A stretch of DNA of 30,022 bases from Acidimicrobiales bacterium (GTDB taxonomy: Bacteria; Actinomycetota; Acidimicrobiia; Acidimicrobiales; RAAP-2): the NCBI GenBank assembly GCA_017883125.1, contig JADGOD010000216.1, forward strand, positions 1 through 30,022. Reading direction: 5' to 3'. A program made the position numbers and the translations under genes. The notes under the pieces are model-generated. The model had not been told where the DNA came from. It did no database searches and saw only the letters and a program-made list of their open reading frames with translations. Shown here piece after piece: positions 8,237 to 15,209 of this stretch. Positions within the stretch are counted from its first letter, which is position 1. Every line of letters starts with the position of its first letter.

Positions 8237-8276
8237 CGCCCCCTTGGGGGCGATGAAGGTGGGGTCTCTAGACCCC
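8237..8276. repeat. Two further short inverted repeats next to the terminator
   Basis: CGCCCCC TT GGGGGCG (8237-8252) and GGGGTC TCTA GACCCC (8261-8276) are both exact inverted repeats. The second includes the TAG stop of the minus-strand acyl-CoA dehydrogenase. With the large hairpin at 8187-8230 they make three stacked foldable elements within 90 bases. Confidence 0.6.
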
Positions 8277-9419
8277 GAGGAGCTTGCGGCCGACGATCTG
8301 GCGCATGATCTCGTTGGTGCCGCCGTAGATCCGGGTGACCCGGGCGTCTGCGTAGGCACGGGCGATGGCGTACTCGGTCATGTAGCCGTAGCCCCCGTGG
8401 AGCTGGACGCCGAGGTCCACCGCGCGTCCCTGCAGCTCGGTGCACCACATCTTGGCCATCGCTGCCTCCTCGACGGTGAACTCGCCGTCGTTGAGCGCCG
8501 TGATGGCCCGATCGATGAAGGCGGTGCCGACCTCGACCTCGGTGGCGAGCTCGGCGAGGCGGAACTGCGTGTTCTGAAACCGGGCGAGCTCGTTGCCGAA
8601 CGCCTCGCGGTCGGTCACGTACGCAACGGAGAGCTCCAGCGCCCTGCGAGCCGCCGCCAGGCCGGTGACGGCAATGGAGAGGCGCTCCTGGGCGAGGTTG
8701 CCGACGAGGTAGGCGAAGCCCATGCCCTCGTCGCCCAGGCGGTTCTCGACGGGTACGTGCACGTCGTTGAAGAACATCTCTGCGGTGTCCTGGGAGTGGT
8801 TGCCGAGCTTGTCGAGGTTGCGACCCCGCTCGAAGCCCTCCATGCCGCGCTCGATGATCAGGAGGCTCATCCCCTTGTGGCGCTGGGTCGGGTCGGTCTT
8901 GCAGGCCAGGATGACGAGGTCCGAGTTGATGCCGTTGGTGATGAAGGTCTTCGCTCCGTTGACGACGTAGTGGTCGCCGTCGCTGATCGCTGTCGTCTTC
9001 ATCCCCGCAAGGTCGGAGCCAGCGCCCGGCTCGGTCATCGCCACCGCCGTGATCAGCTCACCCGAGATGATCCCCGGGAGCCACCGGGCCTTCTGCTCGT
9101 CGTTGGTCAGGTCGAGGAAGTAGGGCAGGCAGATGTCGGTGTGCAGCGTGAGGCCTAGGCCGGCGGCGCCCGCATCGGCGTACTGGATCTCCTCGGCGAC
9201 GACGGTGTTGTAGCGGAAGTCGCGCACGCCGCCCCCACCGAACTCCTCGGGAGCACCGAAGCCGATGAACCCCGCCTCTCCCGCCGCGGTGAACAGCTCG
9301 CGGTCGACGATCCCGTCCCTCTCCCAGCGCTCGTAGTTGGGGGCGACGTGCTTGCCCAGGAACTGACGGAACGAATCCCGGAACAGGTCGTGCTCTTCTT
9401 CGAAGATGGCGCGCTTCAT
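8268..9419 (-). CDS. Acyl-CoA dehydrogenase
   Basis: A 383-residue FAD-dependent dehydrogenase that oxidises an acyl-CoA to the 2-enoyl-CoA, passing electrons to ETF. Visible landmarks are the middle-domain AMTEPGAGSD (127-136) and TFITNG (158-163), helix G with REAFG, and the C-terminal HGGYGYMTEY and IYGGTNEIM. The glutamate of the medium-chain YEG motif is replaced by glycine. The likely base is E245 in LAQERL, the position used by isovaleryl-CoA dehydrogenase, so a branched or medium acyl substrate is possible. ATG at 9419 is preferred over an in-frame GTG 18 bases upstream because the family usually begins with this MKRAIFEEEH-type helix. It stands alone on its strand. Confidence 0.93.
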   Translation of the reverse strand: MKRAIFEEEHDLFRDSFRQFLGKHVAPNYERWERDGIVDRELFTAAGEAGFIGFGAPEEFGGGGVRDFRYNTVVAEEIQYADAGAAGLGLTLHTDICLPYFLDLTNDEQKARWLPGIISGELITAVAMTEPGAGSDLAGMKTTAISDGDHYVVNGAKTFITNGINSDLVILACKTDPTQRHKGMSLLIIERGMEGFERGRNLDKLGNHSQDTAEMFFNDVHVPVENRLGDEGMGFAYLVGNLAQERLSIAVTGLAAARRALELSVAYVTDREAFGNELARFQNTQFRLAELATEVEVGTAFIDRAITALNDGEFTVEEAAMAKMWCTELQGRAVDLGVQLHGGYGYMTEYAIARAYADARVTRIYGGTNEIMRQIVGRKLLGV

Positions 9420-9584
9420 ACCTGCACGGTACCCCACGACCGTCAGTCTGGAGCCACCGGAAAGTCAGAGGGGCCTCGGTCGCCGCCGACGACGATGGGG
9501 TAGGTTCATGGGCGCATCAAGGGAGCCCGAGTGGTCACCGCGGTGCGGATCTGGTTGGGATCAACACCTCGAGAGGACGCCACA

Positions 9585-10376
9585 ATGTCAGAGAGCGAAC
9601 CGCTGGTAACCATCGAGATCCGGGACGGGGCCGCCTGGATCACCTTCAACCAGCCTGAGGCGGGGAACCCGTTCTCTCTCGGAAGCGTTGCCGCCCTGGC
9701 TGACGCCGTCGGTGTCGCCCGCAGAGCTGACGTGGGCGTGGTGGTCCTAGGGGCGACGGGCAAGATGTTCAGCGTGGGCGGCGATCTCGCCTCCATCCAC
9801 GCTTCCGCAGACCCCTCCCAGCATCTCGACGACCTGGCCGAGGCGCTCCACCGCATCGTCAGCGAGCTTATCCACATCGACGCCGTCGTGGTCTCGGTCG
9901 TCCAGGGCACCGCGGCCGGGGCGGGGGTGGCCTTCGCCTTCGCTGCCGACATCGTTCTTGCCGCCGAGTCGGCTCGCTTCACCATGGCGTACACGAAGGT
10001 GGGTCTCGCTCCCGATGGGGGTTCCAGCTTGCTCGCTGAGTCGATCGGGCTGCACCGCACGCTCTACCTGGCCCTCATGAACCCGGTCGTCTCGGCGAGA
10101 GACGCCCAGGCGATGGGACTCGTCGCCGAGGTCCACCCCGCCGACGAGCTCGATGCCGCGGTTGCCAAGGTGGTGGCCACGTTGGCGACGGGGAGCCGGA
10201 GCGCGCTTGTGGCAGCCAAGCACGTGATCAGGTCTCAGGCGGTCCCCACTCCCGAAGCTGCGCTCCGCCAGGAGGCCTTGGCGATGCGCACCCAGGCGGG
10301 AAGCCCCGATGGGCGCGAAGGCGTCGCGGCGTTCCTCGAGAAGCGTCCCGCCAACTTCCCCTCAGCGCGCTCCTAG
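9585..10376 (+). CDS. Enoyl-CoA hydratase/isomerase family (crotonase-fold) protein
   Basis: A 263-residue crotonase-fold protein. GAGAGGA at 9571-9577 precedes the ATG by 7 bases; an upstream in-frame GTG is less likely. The oxyanion-hole segments are FSVGGDL and GTAAGAGVA. Neither glutamate of true hydratases is present where expected (GGGCE becomes GAGVA; QPE becomes AYT). An aspartate, D144 in LAPDGGS, instead sits at the position found in PaaG-type isomerases. An enoyl-CoA isomerase or another crotonase reaction is therefore more likely than simple hydration. It lies 16 bases upstream of the CoA-transferase-like gene and is likely cotranscribed with it. Confidence 0.9.
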   Translation: MSESEPLVTIEIRDGAAWITFNQPEAGNPFSLGSVAALADAVGVARRADVGVVVLGATGKMFSVGGDLASIHASADPSQHLDDLAEALHRIVSELIHIDAVVVSVVQGTAAGAGVAFAFAADIVLAAESARFTMAYTKVGLAPDGGSSLLAESIGLHRTLYLALMNPVVSARDAQAMGLVAEVHPADELDAAVAKVVATLATGSRSALVAAKHVIRSQAVPTPEAALRQEALAMRTQAGSPDGREGVAAFLEKRPANFPSARS

Positions 10377-10392
10377 AGACCAGGTCGTCGAC

Positions 10393-11565
10393 ATGGACGC
10401 AGCGAGCATCGCCAAGCAGCTCGCTGCCGCCTTGCCCGAAGGCGGGCGCCTTGCTGTCGGTGACGGGGCCGGCTGCCCTACCGAGGCGTGGGGGTCGGTG
10501 GACCAGCTCCTCAGCGATCGACCAGATGTGTCGGTGTTGCTCGGGTGGTGGTTCCGGGCTCCGGAGGTGATCGAGAACCTCAACGCCCGCCAGGTCTCGA
10601 CGGTGATCAGCGGCTTTGGGATGCGCCGACTGATTGATTCGGGAGCGGTCGGGTTCCTCCCGATCAGGCTGGGCGCGATGGCGAACCTGCTGAACGGGCC
10701 GCTCCGAGCCGATGTGCTCCTCACGTCACTGCGCCCGGTCGAGCGAGGCTTCGCCTTCTCGACCGAGGTCGGGTGGGAGCGGGCGGTCATCGACTCCGGA
10801 GCGACGGTCCTTGCGGTAGCGCGCCCGAACGCTCCAGTGATCGAGACCGGTCCGAGCCTCGAGGAGGGCTCCGTGGTGGTCATCGCCGAGAGCGACCTCC
10901 TCCCCGCAACGATTCCCGGGGCCGCGCCGACTGACGAGCAGCGCGCCACGGCCGAGCACGTCTCTCGGCTCATCCCCGATGGGGCCCGGATCCAGGTGGG
11001 CCCTGGTGCCCTTGGGGCGGCGGTCTACGCCGCGATCGACAAGCCGATCAGCGTCGACTCCGGGATCATCACCGATCCGGTGGTCGATCTCGATCGCCGG
11101 GGCCTTCTGGTCGGTCCTGCGTACGCCCCGTACGTCGCGGGCACCGAGATGCTCTATGACTGGGCGCCCGGTCGGGTGGTGGTCGACCGGATCGAGGTGA
11201 CGCACAGCAATGCCCGCCTCTCGGGCGGCCGCCCGCTCGTGGCGGTGAACACCGGGCTCGAGATCGACCTGGACGGTCAGGTCAACGCCGAGACGGTGAG
11301 GGGCTCCTGGATGGGGGGTATCGGTGGCCAGCCGGACTACGCCCTCGGAGCGTCACTCTCGCGCGACGGGTTGAGCGTGATGGCGCTGACGACTGAGAGC
11401 GGTGGGAACCCGACGTTGGTCGAGCGGCTCCAGGGACCGGTCACGACCCCGGGCCACGACATCGACGTGGTCGTCACCGAGCGCGGTTCGGTGGACCTGC
11501 GCGGGCTGAGCCGGCCCGAGCGGCGCTCGGCGCTCCGAGCGTTGTGGGGATCCATAGCTCCCTGA
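10393..11565 (+). CDS. Acetyl-CoA hydrolase / 4-hydroxybutyrate CoA-transferase family protein
   Basis: A 390-residue protein, shorter than the usual 430-500. The C-terminal half shows the family pattern: LVAVNTGLEIDLDGQVNAE, then GGIGGQPDY, then VVTERGSVDLRGLS near the end. In characterised members a glutamate in an HSEM/HTEM segment forms the glutamyl-CoA intermediate. The matching segment here appears to be VDSGII (221-226), with G224 in place of that glutamate. If the alignment holds, CoA transfer by the known mechanism is not possible and the protein may bind CoA esters or act differently. ATG at 10393 was chosen because it follows the preceding stop closely; no strong ribosome site is seen. 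Confidence 0.8.
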   Translation: MDAASIAKQLAAALPEGGRLAVGDGAGCPTEAWGSVDQLLSDRPDVSVLLGWWFRAPEVIENLNARQVSTVISGFGMRRLIDSGAVGFLPIRLGAMANLLNGPLRADVLLTSLRPVERGFAFSTEVGWERAVIDSGATVLAVARPNAPVIETGPSLEEGSVVVIAESDLLPATIPGAAPTDEQRATAEHVSRLIPDGARIQVGPGALGAAVYAAIDKPISVDSGIITDPVVDLDRRGLLVGPAYAPYVAGTEMLYDWAPGRVVVDRIEVTHSNARLSGGRPLVAVNTGLEIDLDGQVNAETVRGSWMGGIGGQPDYALGASLSRDGLSVMALTTESGGNPTLVERLQGPVTTPGHDIDVVVTERGSVDLRGLSRPERRSALRALWGSIAP

Positions 11566-11584
11566 CGGCGGTGCCGCCATCAGG
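11561..11584. terminator. Hairpin between convergent CoA-transferase-like and DUF2889 genes
   Basis: CCTGACGGCGG (11561-11571) pairs with CCGCCATCAGG (11574-11584) with one mismatch. It overlaps the TGA of the plus-strand gene and ends just before the stop of the minus-strand gene at 11588. It is a compact GC-rich stem without a T-run, as is common for actinobacterial termination signals. Confidence 0.5.
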
Positions 11585-11587
11585 TCC

Positions 11588-12532
11588 TCAGGCGAGCTGG
11601 TCGAAGAGGTCGGGGAGGTCTTCGAGCGAGCGAAGGGCATCGTTCAGGTGGGTGCAGGTGCTGGGCCCGAGGAACGATCCCCCGACGGTCGGGCCGATCT
11701 CTGCGGGGGTGCAGCCAAGAAGTCGCAGCGCGCTCGGCGCGGCCGACGGGCACTCGATCCACGGCAGCTGGCCCGCGCTCACCTCGATCGAGGTGAGCGC
11801 ACGTGTCGTGCTGTCGAAGGTGGCGACAGTGGTCCACTCATGGAGAGCCCGCTCGATCCCGTCGGGATCGGCGAAGCTGTCGCGGAACCGATTGACCATC
11901 TCGAAGACGTCATCGCGTCCGGTGGCGGTCGTCACTCGACGACGTCGCGTCGCCATGGGCGGGAGTGCTCCCATCGATGGATCGCCGAGCTCGTCGTCTG
12001 CACTGACGAGGGTGGGGCTGAGGTCCATCTGGAGGGTCCCGCCCGCGGCCTCGATCTTGGTGAGCATCTCGCCGCCGGCGCTCCATCCTGCGCACTGATC
12101 GACCCCGGACAGCGGAATGATGATCGTCGGAGGCTCGATCGCCGGGTGGTCGACCATCGCGCTCTGCCCCGAGACCATGAGCTCGACAGGGAGATCCCAG
12201 AGGAGCCGTCGGAGGGCTCTCGTCTCCGGGGAGATGGCGCCGAGCCCGCCGAGGAGCTTGCGGAAGCCACGCGTGGCGCTCGTTCCCACGAGCTCGGAGG
12301 GGTGCTCGAGGACGGGGACCGTCTCGAGAGCGACGAGGTCGCCCATCGGACCGATCACCGCCAAGAGATCGGCGACGGTCGTCGGTTCCGAGGAGCGCGC
12401 TCCGCGCTGGGAGGTCTCGGTGACCCGGCCGCGCACGGACCTGACGCCTTCTGCGTTTGGATCGGGAGCGATGTCGAGGAACGAGCTGCGCGCGATCACA
12501 TCGCTGACCTCTTCGCGTTGGCGTCCGTCCAT
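11588..12532 (-). CDS. DUF2889 family protein, function unknown
   Basis: A 314-residue protein from the ATG at 12532. The C-terminal pattern, a GPSTCTHLNDALRSLEDLP segment close to the end, is typical of DUF2889 proteins, as is a mid-protein segment resembling a modified beta-sandwich. No signal peptide or membrane helix is evident. No function is established for the family; members are often encoded beside acyl-CoA metabolism genes. It starts 17 bases after the stop of the TetR gene on the same strand, so the two are likely one operon. No convincing ribosome site precedes the chosen start, and a few residues more or less at the N-terminus are possible. Confidence 0.75.
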   Translation of the reverse strand: MDGRQREEVSDVIARSSFLDIAPDPNAEGVRSVRGRVTETSQRGARSSEPTTVADLLAVIGPMGDLVALETVPVLEHPSELVGTSATRGFRKLLGGLGAISPETRALRRLLWDLPVELMVSGQSAMVDHPAIEPPTIIIPLSGVDQCAGWSAGGEMLTKIEAAGGTLQMDLSPTLVSADDELGDPSMGALPPMATRRRRVTTATGRDDVFEMVNRFRDSFADPDGIERALHEWTTVATFDSTTRALTSIEVSAGQLPWIECPSAAPSALRLLGCTPAEIGPTVGGSFLGPSTCTHLNDALRSLEDLPDLFDQLA

Positions 12533-12548
12533 CAGAGGTCGGCGAGGG

Positions 12549-13283
12549 TCAGGACGCAGCGTTTGCTTCGATGATCCGACGCGCTCCATCGAGGATGAGG
12601 CGCAGGCCGCTGAGGAAGTCACGATCGTGGAGCTCGACAGAGCGGTCGAGGTCGTGGATGGCGCTCAAGGTGGGGTACTTCTCAGGAGCGGCCGAGACCT
12701 TGATGGCGAGGCTTCCCGTGGGAGTGCCGTCCGCGGTGCGCTCTGTGGCGATGCCGTGCTCGAGCAGGACGAAGCCCCGCGTGTAGTTCGAGCAGGCGGA
12801 GAAGACCTCGCTGGCCTGGTCGGGGGTCAGACCGGCGTTGACGAGCAAGGCCATCCCCTCTTCGAGGCGCTTGAGCATCGTGCCCCCGATGGCTCCCTGC
12901 TCGTAGAGGGATTGGGAGCGGAAGGCGAAGACCTCACGGTAGATGGGGGTGTCTTCGAGCAGGGTCCGGAACGCGGCGAAGTACTCGCAGAACTCCTCGT
13001 CCCAGGGCAGGTTCCCGACCGGAGGCAGGCCTCGGTAGATCTCTCGGGCCACCTTGTCCACCAGAGCGGTGACGAGCTCGTCCTTGCTCCGGAAGTACCA
13101 GTAGATGCTCGTCACGCCGGAGTTCAGCTGCTTGGCCAGAGCGGGCATGTTCAGCTGCTGGAGACCGTCGCGCTCGACCAGGGTCTTGGCAGCATCGAGG
13201 ATCTCCTCTTGGCTCAGAGAGCCGCGAGCCCGACGACCCTTCTTGGCTGCCGGCTCAACGAGCGTGTCCTTTTGTTCTGCCAT
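12549..13283 (-). CDS. TetR-family transcriptional regulator
   Basis: A 244-residue regulator. The N-terminal DNA-binding domain follows a basic stretch (KKGRRARG, 14-21). Helix-turn-helix residues are about 46-66 (NMPALAKQL, then SGVTSIYWYF), followed by SKDELV. The C-terminal ligand domain resembles TetR_C. ATG at 13283 is supported by AAGGGGGTGG upstream; the longer upstream reading frame has no family similarity. It is divergent from the amidohydrolase gene and precedes DUF2889. The 205-base divergent region carries an inverted repeat (13347-13363) that could be its operator. It likely represses the neighbouring amidohydrolase/DUF35/thiolase-like operon in response to a CoA ester, which is an inference. 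Confidence 0.9.
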   Translation of the reverse strand: MAEQKDTLVEPAAKKGRRARGSLSQEEILDAAKTLVERDGLQQLNMPALAKQLNSGVTSIYWYFRSKDELVTALVDKVAREIYRGLPPVGNLPWDEEFCEYFAAFRTLLEDTPIYREVFAFRSQSLYEQGAIGGTMLKRLEEGMALLVNAGLTPDQASEVFSACSNYTRGFVLLEHGIATERTADGTPTGSLAIKVSAAPEKYPTLSAIHDLDRSVELHDRDFLSGLRLILDGARRIIEANAAS

Positions 13284-13346
13284 CAGTGACTGCCACCCCC
13301 TTGGTGAATGATCTACAACCGTACCTGTTATCGGAGTAATTGCCGC

Positions 13347-13363
13347 ATGTACTGAAGTTACAT
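13347..13363. promoter_or_regulatory. Candidate TetR operator
   Basis: ATGTA (13347-13351), seven bases, then TACAT (13359-13363) form an inverted repeat in the region between the divergent TetR and amidohydrolase genes. Its size suits a TetR dimer. It is 64 bases upstream of the TetR start and 60 bases ahead of the candidate amidohydrolase -35 element, so it is better placed for autoregulation than for direct promoter occlusion of the amidohydrolase gene. Confidence 0.35.
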
Positions 13364-13422
13364 CTCGCGCCTTCCTGGGAGGTCGATGAGATCCCGAGGT
13401 GGCGGTCGCCGGGATGGGCACT

Positions 13423-13451
13423 TTGCTCTCCCGAATGGCCTTCGGTAGTCT
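13423..13451 (+). promoter_or_regulatory. Candidate promoter of the amidohydrolase operon
   Basis: TTGCTC (13423-13428), 17 bases, TAGTCT (13446-13451). The -10 fits TAnnnT. Transcription would start about 30 bases before the amidohydrolase ATG, which has AAGGAG at 13473-13478. Confidence 0.45.
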
Positions 13452-13488
13452 CTTCTGTAACGAGCCCCAGAAAAGGAGCCACGTAGCG

Positions 13489-14685
13489 ATGACTTCTGAA
13501 GGCCTCAAGATCGATTATCCGCTCTACGACGCCGACCAGCACTACTACGAGGATCACGACTCGTTCATGCGTCACCTCGATCCTGCGTTCGAGTACGCCT
13601 TCCACTGGTCGACCGGCGATGACGGCCGACGCATGCTGTCGATGGGCGACAAGGTCTTCCGGATGATCAAGAACCCGACCTTCACCCCGGTAGCGAAGCC
13701 GGGAGCGTTGGCCGAGTACTTCCGAGGCAACGCCTCGGTCGGGGCCGACGCCAAGAAGATGGCAGGGAGCCTCGAGCCGGCACGGGTCGAGTACCGAAGC
13801 CGCGATGCCCGCATCAAGGTCCTCGACGAGCAGAACGTCCAAGGCGTCATCATGCTGCCGACCCTCGCCCTCGGGGTCGAGGAGCTCCTCTGGGATGACC
13901 CTGCCGCCCTCCATGCCGTCCTCCGCTCGCTCAACACGTGGATCGACGAGGAGTGGGGCTTCAACCACCAGGACCGCATCTTCGCCCCGCCCGTCCTCTC
14001 GCTGGTCGACCCGGTGGCTGCCGAGGCTGATCTCACGTGGGCCCTCGAGCGCGGCGCGAAGACGATCGCCTTCCGTCCGGCGCCCGTCCAGAGCCCGACT
14101 GGGTTCCGATCACCCGCTGACCCGGTCTACGACCGCTTCTGGTCGCTGGTCGAGGAGGCCAACGTCGTCATCGCCTACCACGGCGCCGACAGCGGCTATG
14201 CCAGCTACGGGCAGCGGTGGGGGGAGCGGACGCGATTCGGCACCTTCAGCGAGTCGGCCTTCGCCGAGACGCTCTCGCTGAACCTTGAGCGGCCGATCAT
14301 GGAGACCATGACCGCCCTGATCACCCACGGGCTCTTCGACCGCCACCCTGGCGTGCGCATCGTCTCCGCCGAGCTCGGATCGGGATGGGTGCCGGAGCTG
14401 GTCCGCCGACTGAAGATCACCTACGGCAAGATGCCCGGCTCGTTCAAGGCTGACCCCGTCGAGACCCTGCGAGAGCACCTGTGGATCGCGCCGTTCCAGG
14501 AGGACTCGATCGCTGAGCTGGCGGCCGCCATCGGCGTCGACCGCGTCATGCTCGGCTCGGACTGGCCCCACCCTGAGGGCCTTGCTGAACCGAAGACGTT
14601 CCTCGATGACCTCACCTCCTTCTCCGACGAGGAGCGGAAGCGGATCATGAGCGACAACCTGAGAGAGCTGCTTGTCGGCAAGTAG
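13489..14685 (+). CDS. Amidohydrolase-2 family metal-dependent hydrolase (TIM barrel)
   Basis: A 398-residue protein of the amidohydrolase-related (ACMSD-like) group: metal-dependent hydrolases or decarboxylases. The N-terminal metal motif is YDADQHYYE (13-21; D16 and H18). A further histidine is in IAYHGADSG, and the late aspartate is D358 in LGSDWPHPEG, a hallmark of this group. AAAAGGAG stands 10 bases before the ATG. The gene heads an operon with the DUF35 protein and thiolase-fold protein downstream (71-base gap, then overlap). In related actinobacterial clusters such proteins accompany degradation of aromatic or alicyclic CoA esters. The substrate here is unknown. Confidence 0.9.
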   Translation: MTSEGLKIDYPLYDADQHYYEDHDSFMRHLDPAFEYAFHWSTGDDGRRMLSMGDKVFRMIKNPTFTPVAKPGALAEYFRGNASVGADAKKMAGSLEPARVEYRSRDARIKVLDEQNVQGVIMLPTLALGVEELLWDDPAALHAVLRSLNTWIDEEWGFNHQDRIFAPPVLSLVDPVAAEADLTWALERGAKTIAFRPAPVQSPTGFRSPADPVYDRFWSLVEEANVVIAYHGADSGYASYGQRWGERTRFGTFSESAFAETLSLNLERPIMETMTALITHGLFDRHPGVRIVSAELGSGWVPELVRRLKITYGKMPGSFKADPVETLREHLWIAPFQEDSIAELAAAIGVDRVMLGSDWPHPEGLAEPKTFLDDLTSFSDEERKRIMSDNLRELLVGK

Positions 14686-14756
14686 CTCTCTCCAACGGGG
14701 ACCGAGTGCGTCGCCCGGCTAGGTGAGCGAGAAGAAGTGCTGAGGAGGGGGAAGAG

Positions 14757-15209
14757 ATGGCATCGATCGACCTTGAGGACGTGATCCTCGAGATTCCAAC
14801 AGAGGCACCGCCGTTCCCCCTTCCGAGCAGGTCGCTGGAGAGCGCGCCGATCTGGGCGTCGGGCGCAGACGGAGTGCTGCGCATCGACCGATGTGGCTCG
14901 TGCGAGTACTACATCCACCCGCCGTCTCCCCGGTGCCCGGAGTGCGGGAGCTGGGAGGTCGCTCCGTCAGCGGTCTCCGGTCGCGGGACGGTCTACACCT
15001 TCACCATCGGCCTCCAGGAGTTCATCCCAGGGTTCCCTCCCCACTGCGTGGCGCTCGTCGAGATCGACGAGCAGCCCGACGTGAGGGTGATCGGCCGGGT
15101 GGCAGGCTGCCGCGCCTCTGAGGTCGAGATCGGTCGAGTCGTCCAGGCGTCGTTCAACCGCGTCAACGACGAGGTGTGGCTTCCCTACTTCACGCTGGTG
15201 GCGTCATGA
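14757..15209 (+). CDS. DUF35 zinc-ribbon/OB-fold protein, thiolase-fold partner (second copy)
   Basis: A 150-residue protein with GAGGAGGGGG upstream of its ATG. The zinc ribbon cysteines are C46, C49, C60 and C63, and an OB-like barrel follows (VYTFTIGLQEF to the end). It has a 40-residue N-terminal extension not found in the copy at 6568, which could contact the substrate or the partner. ATGA overlap with the next gene (ATG at 15206, TGA at 15207) implies coupled translation and a complex with the thiolase-fold protein. In steroid degraders a DUF35 domain is required by the aldolase Ltp2, and this pair has the same arrangement. Confidence 0.88.
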   Translation: MASIDLEDVILEIPTEAPPFPLPSRSLESAPIWASGADGVLRIDRCGSCEYYIHPPSPRCPECGSWEVAPSAVSGRGTVYTFTIGLQEFIPGFPPHCVALVEIDEQPDVRVIGRVAGCRASEVEIGRVVQASFNRVNDEVWLPYFTLVAS

